Source: Litoreibacter sp.
GTDB taxonomy: Bacteria > Pseudomonadota > Alphaproteobacteria > Rhodobacterales > Rhodobacteraceae
Direction of reading: 5' to 3'
Assembly (NCBI GenBank): GCA_026710325.1
Contig: JAPORH010000228.1
Coordinates: 1 to 49,299, forward strand
Length of the DNA stretch: 49,299 bases
A program made the translations under genes and the position numbers. Below are positions 8,635-19,967 of this stretch, one piece after another. Each line of letters begins with the position of its first letter. Position 1 is the stretch's first letter. The notes under the pieces were generated by a model. The model was not told the origin of the DNA, made no database searches, and saw only the letters and a list, made by a program, of their open reading frames with translations.

Positions 8635-9006
8635 CTACTGGATCGGCGACCGTCTCAGAAGCTTGAGGGTCAGATTACGACCTGCTCTGAGGACCGGGTA
8701 GGCCAGTCTCGCAACACTGCGCTTGCTGAATAGGACGCTTGCGACCCTGTTCATGACGCCTGACCTGCTTGAAAGGAGGGAGAGAAAATGGATGCAATCC
8801 GCGCCAAAATACTCTTTGCCTTTATACTGGGCCAGCATGCCTTCGTTCAGATCAATGCCGCGGTCCTTGATGTCAGTGACCAAAGGGTGATCTGTGCGCG
8901 CGTCGATCAGCTCAACCGAGCCCACACTTTCGCGCAGGCGCGTCATGGTGACGTATTGGGAGCAAAACGGGCACTCCCCATCATAAACAATTTTCAGATC
9001 GCTCAT
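8635..9006 (-). CDS. DCC-family (DUF393) thiol-disulfide oxidoreductase-like protein
   Basis: The 123-residue protein carries the family's hallmark near the N-terminus, VYDGECPFCSQYV, with the CxxC pair at about residues 14-17. The thioredoxin-like remainder includes IELIDARTD-like strands and the IHFLSLLSSRSG segment. DCC proteins are often encoded beside, or fused to, HTTM-type membrane proteins. The decayed membrane-protein gene just upstream on the same strand fits that pairing. If the partner is dead, this gene may be a survivor of a broken system. Start MSDLKI at 9006 was preferred over an ATG 24 bases earlier, by family length. Confidence 0.82.
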   Translation of the reverse strand: MSDLKIVYDGECPFCSQYVTMTRLRESVGSVELIDARTDHPLVTDIKDRGIDLNEGMLAQYKGKEYFGADCIHFLSLLSSRSGVMNRVASVLFSKRSVARLAYPVLRAGRNLTLKLLRRSPIQ

Positions 9007-9111
9007 TGATATAACTATCCTGGAAGTCACTCAAATTCTTGCGCCGAGACCGGCACGATGTGAAACGGCTGACTTTGTCATGTCGAACAGACGGTTTGCC
9101 GTCTGACACGC

Positions 9112-10665
9112 TCACATATTCGGACCGTGTTGCATACACATGGTGCGCGATCTCGTCTGGGACAAGTTCAGCAAATTCGTCAAAGTACCAGGGGTTTGAT
9201 CAAATATGATGGGGAAGAGGTCGTATTTGTGGTCGCCTGACTTTTCGTAGCGTTGAACAGAATAGGCATGGGCCAATTGCAGCTGTTTCACGACATCTGA
9301 AGTCTCGCGCTTGAACTGCCACGGTTCTTCAGACCCAAATGCGCAAGACCTATTTCCGCGCTGGAAATCCGACATGCTGTATGCGGTACCCCACGTGCTC
9401 ATAGGGTAGTGGCCGGCCTCGACCCGACCCAGCCTGTGTTGTGCCGCGGTCACGGAAATTGTGCCAAAGTAGTTCGACGGCACGCGCACCTCACGTCCAT
9501 CCTCAGTCACTGCGAAAGCCTCAGAAACGTTTTGGGCGGGGGTGTCATACCAGCCGAGCCGTACGATCGTGAAAGCCTGGGGAGACAACAAAAGAAGCGT
9601 CAAGGCAGCAAAAACGATACGTTTTCCTCGACGAAAGGTGGAAGGAGCCGAATGGCTGCAACAAGCGCCAGGTTCAACAAAATCCATTTCCAGAAAAAAA
9701 CTGTCACAAAGAAAATGACGATATGGGCCAAATCGTAAAAGAGCGTGATTGCAATCATCAGCTTGCGCCGGAACAGCATCAACAATGCGGCGAGCTGCCC
9801 GAATAGCGTGGCAAAGTTGATAGGGGTTTGCGCCCAGGCCCCGAAATTTGCAGTCGCCATGGCAACAGACTCAACATGAGCGGAGGGTAAAAAGCCGCCC
9901 ACTCAGGCGTTTGGTGTCAGCACCGCGGTTGGGTTTTCGAAAAGCCAAACCCAAGGACCGCCGTCCAGAACCATTTTGGCATGTCCGGAATAAAAGTAGT
10001 CGGCAAAATGCACTGCGATACCCGCAACGACCAGTAAGGCCGTCGTGTTTTCGATCGCTTCTTTTTCAGGGCGCAGCTTTTCCCATTTTGCGGCGAGGCG
10101 CTGGGAAGCTTCGAGAACCAGCATTCCCGTACCCAATAAAATGCCGAATTCGACAACAACAACGTAGTCGGTATGCGATATCGAAACGCCAAAGAGGAAT
10201 TCGCCCGCACCCTTTTGGGCCATGACAAAAAGCGCAGGTATCAGGACAAAGATCGGCCAACGGAATGCCGCGATAGCCGTCGCCGCAGAAAAGACGGAGG
10301 CGAGCCGAAACACCAGCAGGATGAGATCAGCCTCGTCAGACACACCTTTGGGATAAGTAATTCCCGCGGCCAAGGAGTAGCCGCCCAAAAACAACAGCGA
10401 CCATTCGGACGATGATGTTGAAAGCGGGCGAGACGTCGCTTGCCCTGATTTTTGCCAATGTCCCGCAGATCAGCGCGATTGCGAAAATGATGGCAAACGA
10501 AACAAACGGCCCTTCTTCCGTGAGGCGTCGAAAAAATGCAAAAGCCAAAAACGTGACTGCGAGTGCACCAAAGGCGAACCGAGGGTTTGACAGATGCTCT
10601 GGTTGCGGCGCGCGATCGCGTCTTTGCATCAAGCCAACCAATACCAAAGTCTCCCGCCTGCTCAT
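9112..10665 (-). pseudogene. disrupted multi-span membrane protein (HTTM/DoxX-like), three lesions
   Basis: Reading 5' to 3' on the minus strand, one membrane protein of roughly 510 residues is spread over two frames. Segment A (from ATG 10665, about to 10395) has spans such as FAFGALAVTFLAFAFF. Segment B (about 10395 to 9906) carries ILLVFRLASVFSAATAIAAF and YFYSGHAKMVLDGGPWVWLF. An in-frame TGA at 9903-9905 then separates B from segment C (GAWAQTPINFATLFGQLAALL, then ILLNLALVAAIRLL). Around 9640-9690 the frame shifts again to segment D, which has one span (IVFAALTLLLLSPQAF) and a soluble tail ending at 9112. A and D share a frame; B and C share another. The DGGPWVWLFENPT region resembles HTTM proteins, known partners of DCC proteins like the next gene. 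Separate small genes cannot be excluded. Confidence 0.6.
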
Positions 10666-10755
10666 TTTTGCATGGCAACCCCGAAACAGTGCGTTTTGGG
10701 TAGATGCTGCCTGTCACAAGGACATTTTTAGCCACTTAACTTGGGTGACACGGTG

Positions 10756-10782
10756 TTGCCAAGCGCTTCATGCAATTGGCAA
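10756..10782. other. inverted repeat in the gap before the aminotransferase gene
   Basis: TTGCCAA (10756-10762) and TTGGCAA (10776-10782) form a perfect 7-bp inverted repeat with a 13-base loop. It lies in the 236-base gap between the start of the decayed membrane gene and the stop of the aminotransferase gene. No T-run follows on either strand, so it is not a clear terminator. Confidence 0.3.
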
Positions 10783-10901
10783 TCGCAGCCGCTGTCTAAA
10801 CAAGTAACTGCACGGCGTCACATTCAGCGCTAGGCGATAACGTCGCACTTGAAGGCCTTTGCTTAGGCTTACCTTGAGCGCATGAAGCGAAATAGGGCTC
10901 C

Positions 10902-12591
<1,690 letters not shown>

Positions 12592-12592
<1 letters not shown>

Positions 12593-12876
12593 TGCGAGAG
12601 GAGCCGCGCCATGACGAGCCGCGCGAGACGCGGGAGCGTCGTTTGAAACTGCGCTCCATGCGGCGCGGGATCAAGGAGATGGACCTGATCTTGGGCGGTT
12701 TCGCCCAAGAGGGTTTGAGGGATCTGAGCGACGCGGATTTGGCGCTTTATGACGAGATGCTGAGCGAAAACGACCATGACATGTACGCCTGGGCTTCGGG
12801 GCAAGTTCCGGCCCCTGAGCGGTTTGCAGAATTGATGCAGCGTGTCGTTGAAAACGGGCCTGCGCTGAAGCGCTGA
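12592..12876 (+). CDS. sdhE: FAD assembly factor SdhE
   Basis: The 94-residue protein belongs to the SdhE/Sdh5 (DUF339) family, which helps attach FAD covalently to the succinate dehydrogenase flavoprotein. The family signature RRGIKEMDLILGGFA (the RGxxE motif) is at about 32-46, followed by LSDADLALYDEMLSENDHDMYAW and a C-terminal helix. The start overlaps the XRE stop as TGATG; GTG 12589 one codon earlier is an alternative. No sdh genes are in view, which is common for sdhE. Confidence 0.92.
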
Positions 12877-12967
12877 AAATTTTTCGCTAACTCACGGCGC
12901 GTTTAACTGAATTTTCAAACCTTCCCCGTTACATCACTCCAACGAGCGTTTTTCGACGGAGTTTAGT

Positions 12968-13465
12968 ATGAGTATTCAGGAACGGTTTGTGAAATCGGAC
13001 GCCCGCGATTTTATGACCAGTTATTTAGAGAGTTTGGCTCTGGTGGAGCGGCTGCACCGGCTGCTTTTGGATGTCATCAAGGATGAATTCGAACGGTTGG
13101 GTCTTTTGGACATCAATGCCGTACAGGCGCTGCTGCTGTTCAACATCTCCGATAATGAGGTCACTGCGGGCGAGCTGAAATCGCGCGGTTATTATCAGGG
13201 CTCCAATGTCTCCTACAACCTCAAGAAACTGGTTGAGATGGGTTACATGCATCACCAGCGCTGCGAGATTGATCGCCGCTCCGTGCGCGTACGACTGACG
13301 GAAAAAGGCCGCAAGGTACGCGATCATGTTCAGGACCTGTTTTCACGTCATGCCGAAGGCATGGAGAAAAACGGCTTTCTGGGCAGCGAAGGCATGAGCG
13401 ATATCAACGGCTCTTTGCGTCGGATGGAACGCTATTGGAGCGACCAAATCCGCTACATCTACTAA
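12968..13465 (+). CDS. MarR-family winged-helix regulator (LdtR-like)
   Basis: The 165-residue protein has the MarR winged-helix fold: a dimerisation helix at the N-terminus, then LLDINAVQALLLFNISDNEV, the recognition region AGELKSRGYYQGSNVSYNLKK, and the wing CEIDRRSVRVRLTEKGRK. The SRGYYQGSNVSYNLKKL block is like that of LdtR, an alphaproteobacterial MarR regulator of L,D-transpeptidase and osmotic tolerance genes, but no such target is in the window. Start ATG 12968 has a GGAG site. It is convergent with ccmD. Confidence 0.88.
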   Translation: MSIQERFVKSDARDFMTSYLESLALVERLHRLLLDVIKDEFERLGLLDINAVQALLLFNISDNEVTAGELKSRGYYQGSNVSYNLKKLVEMGYMHHQRCEIDRRSVRVRLTEKGRKVRDHVQDLFSRHAEGMEKNGFLGSEGMSDINGSLRRMERYWSDQIRYIY

Positions 13466-13485
13466 AGGATGACGCGGCAAGACAT

Positions 13486-13671
13486 TTAAGCATCTTGTGT
13501 TTTTTCAGACGATCTGGCCGGGGTAGTTGCAACACGCGCTTCAACCTCGGCCAATTGCCGTTTTATGGCTCTTGAGCGCCAGACCGACAAAGCGACAATG
13601 GCCGCAATCAAAATGAGCGATACGGCGTAGGCCGACAAAACGGCTTCGGCATATTTTCCGAGATCAGGCAT
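13486..13671 (-). CDS. ccmD: heme exporter protein CcmD
   Basis: This 61-residue single-span protein (span about 12-32, AVSLILIAAIVALSVWRSR) has a positively charged cytoplasmic tail. Size, topology and position 21 bases after ccmC identify CcmD, which helps release holo-CcmE from the CcmABC complex during cytochrome c maturation. In many Rhodobacterales a ccmG (DsbE) thioredoxin follows; here a convergent MarR gene ends the cluster instead. Confidence 0.9.
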   Translation of the reverse strand: MPDLGKYAEAVLSAYAVSLILIAAIVALSVWRSRAIKRQLAEVEARVATTPARSSEKTQDA

Positions 13672-13692
13672 CGTGTATTCCGTGCATTATGG

Positions 13693-14427
13693 TCATTGGG
13701 CGGCCCGCTCCCGCGCGAGCAGGGCATGCAAACGGCGATGCCTAATCTCGGTCCGGGTGCGCAGAAGAACCAAGGCGACGAACAACAGCCCGAACCCGAT
13801 CATTGAAATGACGAGGGGCACAAAAAAGACGTCGTCGACAGTTCGTCCGCCCGTTGCGACCGGAACGGAGGTGCCCTGATGCAGGCCTTGGTTCCAGAAA
13901 TTCACAGCATAGCGACTGAGCACAGCAAAGACAGATCCGACAAGACAGAGGATCGAGGTCAGGTCGGCAGCCACGTCCTGCGTTTCAATCGCTTGCCAGA
14001 GCGCGATATAGCCAAGGTAAAACAGAAACAGGATCAGGAATGAGGTGAGGCGCGGGTCCCAAGCCCACCATGTGCCCCACATCGGCTCGCCCCAGACAGC
14101 GCCTGTGAACAGTGCAATCAGCGTCATCACTACCCCGATCGGAGCTGCCGCCCGCGCCGCAAGTGCGGACACATGGTGCCTACGGATCAGCCAGATCAGG
14201 GACGCCACCAGCATCATGAACCATGCATTGATCGCCATAAGTGCAGAGGGCACGTGCAGGTAAATGATTTTCACCGTAGAGCCCTGACGGAAATCATCGG
14301 GTGTGAAGAAAAACCCCCAGATCAGCCCCACGGCGATGAAGCCTGCGGCCGCGTAGGAAAAAAGCGGCACCAGCCACGCCGTGCTGTGCATGAATTGCTT
14401 GGGGTTTGCGTATTTCCAGATCGACAT
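13693..14427 (-). CDS. ccmC: heme exporter protein CcmC
   Basis: The 244-residue inner-membrane protein has six predicted spans and the heme-handling tryptophan-rich motif WGTWWAWD at 117-124. A conserved histidine lies in IIYLHVPSA (His58), and a second candidate in NQGLHQGTSV. CcmC loads heme onto the chaperone CcmE for System I cytochrome c maturation. Length matches the family. It is followed by ccmD at 21 bases and separated from ccmB by 75 bases. Confidence 0.95.
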   Translation of the reverse strand: MSIWKYANPKQFMHSTAWLVPLFSYAAAGFIAVGLIWGFFFTPDDFRQGSTVKIIYLHVPSALMAINAWFMMLVASLIWLIRRHHVSALAARAAAPIGVVMTLIALFTGAVWGEPMWGTWWAWDPRLTSFLILFLFYLGYIALWQAIETQDVAADLTSILCLVGSVFAVLSRYAVNFWNQGLHQGTSVPVATGGRTVDDVFFVPLVISMIGFGLLFVALVLLRTRTEIRHRRLHALLARERAAQ

Positions 14428-14502
14428 AACCGCCTACCTAATCGAGCCTGCGCGCGGCATCAATGCGACGCAAATGCGCCCACGAAAATGTCAGAAGGCG
14501 CG

Positions 14503-15159
14503 TCATCGCAAATTCATTCTCAAAGCAGCCGCGGTGACAAAGGGCATAAGCGCCACGGCCGCGGCGCTGATCCCGGCGAGCAGCAGCAAGGGCGTGCTTG
14601 CCTCTAGCCCGGCCGCGCCGCGCCGCGCCGCATCGGCGCCGTACAGCAGCGTTGGCATGTAAAGGGGTAGAACGAGCAGTGAAATCAACAGCCCGCCGCG
14701 TTTCAACCCCACGGTCAACGCCGCGCCAAACGCGCCAATCACCGACAGCGCGGGCGTTCCTAGCGCAAGACCCAGAACCAGAGCTGGGACGGCCTGTGCG
14801 GGCAGATTTAAAAGCATACCCAAGGGCGCTGCGGCCAGGGTCAGGGGCAGACCGGTCGTGACCCAATGCGCCAGCGCTTTGACCAAAGCGACACCCTCAA
14901 GGGGGAGCGGGGCGGTAGCCAGCACCTCAAGCGTGCCATCTTCATAGTCGAACTGAAAGATACGGTCGAGCGACAGGAGTGCCGCGAGTAGCGCGCCGAC
15001 CCAAAGAATGCCGGGCGCGATGCGCGCTAAAAGCGCAGGCTCTGGCCCGACGCCAAAGGGCACCAGCACGCAGAGGATCAGAAAAAAGGCGAGCCCCAGG
15101 CCGAAGCCGCCGCCTGCCCGTATGGCCAGGGCAAGATCGCGCTTGACGAGCGCGATCAA
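14503..15159 (-). CDS. ccmB: heme exporter protein CcmB
   Basis: The 218-residue six-span membrane protein is the permease subunit of the CcmAB ATPase that drives release of holo-CcmE. The N-terminal [20 protein letters not shown] and the [20 protein letters not shown] segment are typical of the family. Its ATG overlaps the end of ccmA by four bases. CcmC and CcmD follow on the same strand. Confidence 0.94.
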   Translation of the reverse strand: MIALVKRDLALAIRAGGGFGLGLAFFLILCVLVPFGVGPEPALLARIAPGILWVGALLAALLSLDRIFQFDYEDGTLEVLATAPLPLEGVALVKALAHWVTTGLPLTLAAAPLGMLLNLPAQAVPALVLGLALGTPALSVIGAFGAALTVGLKRGGLLISLLVLPLYMPTLLYGADAARRGAAGLEASTPLLLLAGISAAAVALMPFVTAAALRMNLR

Positions 15160-15782
15160 AAGGCGTCCTCCGACAAAAACGGATCCAGCGTTGTGTGATC
15201 GACGTCCGCGCGAAACGGGGTCAGATCCATCACCTGAGCGTCACGCAGCCCTAGATCAATATGAGTGGCGATGAGTGCCGCGCCACCACTTGCCAAATGC
15301 GCTTCTACCGCGCTTGCAAATTGCGCGACAGCGTTCGTGTCGAGCGAGACGGTCGGCTCATCCAGCGCCCAAAGCGGGCGTCCTGACAAGACCAGCCGCG
15401 ACAGGGACACCCTGCGCTTTTGCCCCGCCGAGAGTGTGTCGATGCGCCGCGTGAGTAGTGATGCCAGCGTAAAGCGCTCGATGGCGGCATTTGTATGTGC
15501 GGCACCATAAACACGCGCCCAAAATGACAAAGTTTCCTGCACGGTCATCTGCGTTTTCAAGGCGTCTGCATGCCCTGCATAGGCGACCTGATCGGACTCA
15601 AAACTCAGTCTGCCCGCAACCGGTGGTGTGAGCCCGGCGAGGCAGCGCAGCAAGGTCGTTTTGCCCGACCCATTGGGCCCGCGGAGTACCAGCGCATTGC
15701 CCGGCAAAACCGAGAAACCGACACCGCTTAGAACGGTCAACTCGCCGCGCCTGCAGGCCAAATCTGTCACGGTGAATTCCAT
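15156..15782 (-). CDS. ccmA: heme exporter ATP-binding protein CcmA
   Basis: The 208-residue ABC ATPase of the CcmABCD complex has Walker [12 protein letters not shown] (about 36-46), signature [22 protein letters not shown] and Walker [12 protein letters not shown]. The start is uncertain: MEFTVTDL at 15782 fits family length, an ATG 12 bases earlier is possible, and neither has a good ribosome site. A much longer open frame reaches into the acnA promoter region and is not believed. The gene is divergent from acnA. Confidence 0.93.
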   Translation of the reverse strand: MEFTVTDLACRRGELTVLSGVGFSVLPGNALVLRGPNGSGKTTLLRCLAGLTPPVAGRLSFESDQVAYAGHADALKTQMTVQETLSFWARVYGAAHTNAAIERFTLASLLTRRIDTLSAGQKRRVSLSRLVLSGRPLWALDEPTVSLDTNAVAQFASAVEAHLASGGAALIATHIDLGLRDAQVMDLTPFRADVDHTTLDPFLSEDAF

Positions 15783-15957
15783 ACCAATGCGCATAGCGGA
15801 TAAGGGGGGGCCGTGAAAGCCCGCGCAGCGCTGCCGGTTTGAACTGTGGCCCTTGCGCGCATATTTATGTGACATCCCTGTCCCTTGATCCGGTGTCGGA
15901 ATTTTGGGTAGAGCAGGGAGGACCGCGTTCAAGCCATTGCCAGCAAGGAGACTGCTC

Positions 15958-18645
15958 ATGCCCATCACCGTCGGCCAGGACCTATCGAAAACCCGTAAAA
16001 CTCTGACGGTTGGCTCAAAAAGCTACGCGTATTATTCGATCAAAGCGGCGGAGGAGGCTGGTCTTGGCGCGTTTTCCAAACTGCCCGCGGCCTTGAAAGT
16101 CGTGCTCGAAAATATGTTGCGCTTTGAAGATGGAAAAACCGTTCATGTCGACGACATCAAAGCGTTTTCAGACTGGGGCAAGCAAGGCGGCAAGAATCCG
16201 AAAGAAATTGCATACCGCCCCGCTCGCGTCTTGATGCAGGATTTTACCGGCGTGCCGGCAGTTGTGGACCTGGCTGCGATGCGCGACGGGCTGGTGGCTT
16301 TGGGTGGCGACCCTGAGAAAATCAATCCGCTGAACCCGGTGGATTTGGTCATTGACCACTCGGTCATGATCGACGAATTTGGCAACCCGCGCGCGTTTCA
16401 GATGAATGTGGACCGCGAATATGAGCGCAATATGGAGCGCTACACCTTCCTGAAATGGGGCCAGTCGGCGTTTAACAACTTCCGCGTCGTGCCGCCAGGC
16501 ACCGGGATTTGCCACCAGGTTAACCTGGAATATCTGGCCAAGACCGTCTGGTCGGACACGGATCAAACTGGCGAGATGGTGGCTTACCCCGATACGCTTG
16601 TCGGCACGGACAGCCACACAACCATGGTCAATGGCGCGGCCGTGCTGGGCTGGGGCGTGGGCGGCATTGAGGCGGAGGCCGCGATGCTGGGTCAGCCAAT
16701 CTCGATGCTTATCCCCGAGGTGATCGGGTTTGAACTGACAGGCGAGATGATGGAAGGCACCACCGGCACGGATTTGGTGCTGAAAGTGGTCGAGATGCTG
16801 CGCGAGAAAGGCGTCGTGGGCAAATTTGTCGAATTCTTCGGCGACGGGCTGGACCGCCTGCCACTGGCCGACCGCGCGACGATTGGGAATATGGCACCCG
16901 AATATGGCGCGACGTGTGGGTTCTTCCCGATTGACGGTGAAACGCTGCGCTACCTACGCACGACAGGGCGCGAAGAGGAGACGATCGCGCTGGTCGAAGC
17001 CTATGCCAAGGAAAACGGGTTGTGGCGCGACGCGGAATATCGCCCTATCTACACCGATACACTGACGCTGGATATGGGGACGATTGTGCCTGCGATCTCC
17101 GGGCCAAAACGCCCGCAGGATTTCGTACCACTAACCGAAGGGGGCGCGGCGTTCCGCCGGGAGATGGAGGAGACCTTCAAGCGCCCCTTGGGCAAAGGGG
17201 TGGCCGTGGCGGGCGAAGACTACACGATGGAATCGGGCAAAGTTGTGATCGCCTCGATCACCTCCTGCACCAACACGTCCAATCCTTATGTGATGATAGG
17301 GGCCGGGCTTGTGGCGCGCAAAGCACGCGCGCTCGGTCTGGATCGCAAGCCTTGGGTGAAGACCTCGCTGGCGCCGGGTAGCCAAGTGGTGTCGGCCTAT
17401 CTGGAAGCGGCCGGGCTGCAAGAGGATTTGGACGCGATCGGGTTCAACCTGGTGGGCTATGGCTGCACGACCTGCATCGGCAATTCCGGCCCCATCCAGA
17501 AAGAGATTTCCGAGGCGATTGCCGAGGGCGATCTGGTTGCGACCTCCGTTCTATCGGGCAATCGCAACTTTGAAGGGCGGATCAGCCCGGATGTGCGCGC
17601 CAATTACCTGGCCTCCCCGCCGCTGGTGGTGGCTTACGCGCTGGCGGGCACGCTGGACATCAACCTGGCGGAGGATGCGATTGGGCAGGACAAGGACGGA
17701 AATGACGTGTTCCTCAAAGACCTTTGGCCTAGCTCCCAAGAAGTGGCGGAGCTGGTCGAGCAGACTGTGACCCGCGCCGCGTTTCAGGAGAAATATGCAG
17801 AAGTCTTCACGGGCGACGAGAAATGGCAGAGCGTGGAAACCACAGACAGCCAGACCTATGACTGGCCTGCAACCTCGACCTATGTGCAAAACCCGCCCTA
17901 TTTCCAAGGTATGGGCGCGGAGCCGGGTGTGATTTCGAATGTGAAAGGAGCCAAAGTGCTGGCGCTTCTGGGCGACATGATCACCACCGACCACATCTCG
18001 CCTGCCGGCGCGTTCAAGGAATCGACGCCTGCCGGAAAATACCTGATCGATCGGCAGGTGCAGCCACGGGAGTTCAACTCCTACGGATCACGACGCGGCA
18101 ACCACGAGATCATGATGCGTGGGACCTTTGCCAATATTCGGATCAAGAATGAAATGCTGGACGGTGTCGAAGGCGGTTACACCAAAGGCCCCGATGGTGA
18201 TCAAATGTCTATCTTTGATGCGGCGATGGCGCATTTGGAAAACGGCACGCCCTTGGTGATCTTTGGTGGCGCGCAATATGGGGCGGGCTCGTCGCGTGAC
18301 TGGGCTGCGAAGGGGACCGCGCTTTTGGGCGTGAAGGCGGTGATTGCGGAGAGCTTTGAGCGCATCCACCGTTCCAACCTAGTGGGCATGGGCGTGATCC
18401 CGTTTGAGTTTACTGGCGGTGACACGCGTAAAACGCTGGGGCTGACTGGCGAGGAGACGGTGAGCATCACCGGGCTGGAAGGCGATCTGCAGCCCCTCTC
18501 AGAAGTGCCGTGCGAGATCGTGATGGGCGATGGCAGCGTCAAAAACATCATGCTGAAATGCCGGATCGATACCGCGATCGAGAAAGAATATATCGAACAT
18601 GGCGGCGTGTTGCATTACGTGCTGCGTGATCTGGCGGCGGCGTGA
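15958..18645 (+). CDS. acnA: aconitate hydratase AcnA
   Basis: The 895-residue cytoplasmic enzyme interconverts citrate and isocitrate in the TCA cycle through a [4Fe-4S] cluster. Cluster cysteines are in [13 protein letters not shown] and [13 protein letters not shown]. The swivel-domain substrate loop [12 protein letters not shown] is near residue 780. [13 protein letters not shown] marks the N-terminal domain. Start ATG 15958 follows AAGGAG; 18 upstream in-frame residues are not supported. It is monocistronic, divergent from ccmA, and followed by GC-rich hairpins. Confidence 0.97.
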   Translation: MPITVGQDLSKTRKTLTVGSKSYAYYSIKAAEEAGLGAFSKLPAALKVVLENMLRFEDGKTVHVDDIKAFSDWGKQGGKNPKEIAYRPARVLMQDFTGVPAVVDLAAMRDGLVALGGDPEKINPLNPVDLVIDHSVMIDEFGNPRAFQMNVDREYERNMERYTFLKWGQSAFNNFRVVPPGTGICHQVNLEYLAKTVWSDTDQTGEMVAYPDTLVGTDSHTTMVNGAAVLGWGVGGIEAEAAMLGQPISMLIPEVIGFELTGEMMEGTTGTDLVLKVVEMLREKGVVGKFVEFFGDGLDRLPLADRATIGNMAPEYGATCGFFPIDGETLRYLRTTGREEETIALVEAYAKENGLWRDAEYRPIYTDTLTLDMGTIVPAISGPKRPQDFVPLTEGGAAFRREMEETFKRPLGKGVAVAGEDYTMESGKVVIASITSCTNTSNPYVMIGAGLVARKARALGLDRKPWVKTSLAPGSQVVSAYLEAAGLQEDLDAIGFNLVGYGCTTCIGNSGPIQKEISEAIAEGDLVATSVLSGNRNFEGRISPDVRANYLASPPLVVAYALAGTLDINLAEDAIGQDKDGNDVFLKDLWPSSQEVAELVEQTVTRAAFQEKYAEVFTGDEKWQSVETTDSQTYDWPATSTYVQNPPYFQGMGAEPGVISNVKGAKVLALLGDMITTDHISPAGAFKESTPAGKYLIDRQVQPREFNSYGSRRGNHEIMMRGTFANIRIKNEMLDGVEGGYTKGPDGDQMSIFDAAMAHLENGTPLVIFGGAQYGAGSSRDWAAKGTALLGVKAVIAESFERIHRSNLVGMGVIPFEFTGGDTRKTLGLTGEETVSITGLEGDLQPLSEVPCEIVMGDGSVKNIMLKCRIDTAIEKEYIEHGGVLHYVLRDLAAA

Positions 18646-18660
18646 GGAGTGTGACCGAAA

Positions 18661-18682
18661 GGCGCGCGCCCGACGGCGCGCC
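18661..18682 (+). terminator. GC-rich hairpin after acnA
   Basis: GGCGCGC (18661-18667) pairs with GCGCGCC (18676-18682) around an 8-base loop, 16 bases after the acnA stop. There is no adjacent T-run, so intrinsic termination is uncertain. Confidence 0.45.
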
Positions 18683-18698
18683 CATGAGGCTTGAGGGT

Positions 18699-18738
18699 GG
18701 GGGCTCTGCCCCCGGCTACGCCTCCCCCGGGATATTTT
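18699..18738 (+). repeat. C/G-rich hairpin element with ATATTTTT tail
   Basis: GGGGGC and GCCCCC (18699-18704 and 18708-18713) form a tight hairpin with loop TCT. A CCTCCCCCGGG run and ATATTTTT follow. From memory, elements of this composition recur in intergenic regions of Rhodobacterales genomes. It may terminate acnA transcription. It lies directly before the next start codon, with no normal ribosome site between. Confidence 0.4.
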
Positions 18739-18745
18739 TGAAACA

Positions 18746-19192
18746 ATGAAGGGCTTTCCGGACCTTCCACCTTTGTGGCTTGTGCTGGGCCTTGTGTTGA
18801 ACTGGGGCCTCGCACGCGCGCTCCCTGGGTTTGATCCGGGCGATTTTGGGCGGTTGGCAAGTTGGGTGTTGATTGGAGCGGGGCTTGGCCTGATTGGTTG
18901 GGCCGCGATCTGGTTTTGGCGGCGCAAGACCACGATCGAGCCGCATCATGAGGCGCAACACTTGATTATAGAAGGCCCGTTCCGCTTCAGCCGCAACCCG
19001 ATTTACCTCGCCATGGTTGTGATTTTGCTTGGCGCGGTGATCGGTCGCGGCCAGCCCTTGGGGCTTATGCTGGTTGTGGGCTTATGGTTTGTCTTGGACC
19101 GTCGCTTTGCCCGACCGGAGGAGGACGGGCTGCGCGCCAGTTTCGGGGAGGAAGCCGAGCGTTATATCGACGGCACAAAGCGTTGGATATGA
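18746..19192 (+). CDS. isoprenylcysteine carboxyl methyltransferase-like membrane protein
   Basis: The 148-residue protein has three to four membrane spans and the family signature EGPFRFSRNPIYLAMVVILLG at about 77-97, followed by a C-terminal RPEEDGLRASFGEEAERYID. It belongs to the PEMT/ICMT-like SAM-dependent methyltransferase superfamily; bacterial members of this size have no established substrate. ATG 18746 sits just after a GC-rich hairpin and has no clear Shine-Dalgarno. The DUF1223 gene follows 76 bases downstream on the same strand. Confidence 0.82.
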   Translation: MKGFPDLPPLWLVLGLVLNWGLARALPGFDPGDFGRLASWVLIGAGLGLIGWAAIWFWRRKTTIEPHHEAQHLIIEGPFRFSRNPIYLAMVVILLGAVIGRGQPLGLMLVVGLWFVLDRRFARPEEDGLRASFGEEAERYIDGTKRWI

Positions 19193-19268
19193 CATTTTCT
19201 CGCGAAGGCTTGATTGGTATCTGTTGCTCCGCTGCGATAGGTGTTTGTCGAACGTAGGAATAGGAAAA

Positions 19269-19967
19269 ATGATGCGCAAGCTGCTGACACATGCATTGGC
19301 CGGGTTCCTGGCGCTCGCCCCGCTGGAGGGTGCGCGGGCGGATGTCGTGGTCGAGCTTTACACATCGCAAGGCTGCAGCTCCTGCCCGCCTGCCGATGCG
19401 CTGCTGGAACAGTTGGCAGCGCGCGACGATGTGATCGCCTTGTCTTTGCATGTAGATTACTGGGATTATCTGGGCTGGCAGGATGCGTTTGCAAACCCGG
19501 CCTTTACTAAGAGGCAACGCGGATATGCGGCGCGCGCCGGGTCTTCCATGATTTACACCCCGCAGATGGTGATTGGTGGGCGCGACCATATCGTCGGCAC
19601 CAAGGGTATGGAGCTATCTGATCTTATTGCGAAACATAGCGCGCAGGCTGCGCCTGTGACTTTGACGCTCGATCGTGCGGAAAACAGGTTGCGCGTCGGG
19701 GCTGATATATCCGCGCCACCAACCGGCGAACTCGCAGTCTTCCTTGTGCATTACAGCCCGTCTGAAACCGTGAAGATCAAACGCGGTGAGAATGCGGGTC
19801 GTGAGCTGACCTATCACAACGTGGTCACCAATTGGACGCTGCTAACGACCTGGGATGGGGCCGAGCCCTTGGCACTTGAGACCGAACTGGCCAGCGAAAA
19901 CCCTGGTGTCGTGATCGTGCAGGATGGACGCGTTGGCCCTGTACTGGCAGCGCAGAAAATCGACTAG
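19269..19967 (+). CDS. DUF1223 secreted thioredoxin-like protein
   Basis: The 232-residue protein has a signal peptide (MMRKLLTHALAGFLALAPLEGARA). The mature start VVVELYTSQGCSSCPPADALL carries a CSSCPP redox-like CxxC motif typical of DUF1223. The core continues with VDYWDYLGWQDAFANPAFT and YTPQMVIGG. The family is assigned a thioredoxin-like fold in the periplasm; function is unknown. Start is at ATGATG 19269 after GGAATAGGAAAA; an in-frame extension to 19074 overlaps the previous gene and is rejected. Its stop overlaps the convergent acyltransferase stop by four bases. Confidence 0.87.
   Translation: MMRKLLTHALAGFLALAPLEGARADVVVELYTSQGCSSCPPADALLEQLAARDDVIALSLHVDYWDYLGWQDAFANPAFTKRQRGYAARAGSSMIYTPQMVIGGRDHIVGTKGMELSDLIAKHSAQAAPVTLTLDRAENRLRVGADISAPPTGELAVFLVHYSPSETVKIKRGENAGRELTYHNVVTNWTLLTTWDGAEPLALETELASENPGVVIVQDGRVGPVLAAQKID

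Noticed and set aside
9903-9905. In-frame TGA as a selenocysteine codon
   Set aside because: Two other frame changes break the same gene, no SECIS-like hairpin is evident after it, and a membrane loop is an unlikely place; a Trp-to-stop change is simpler.
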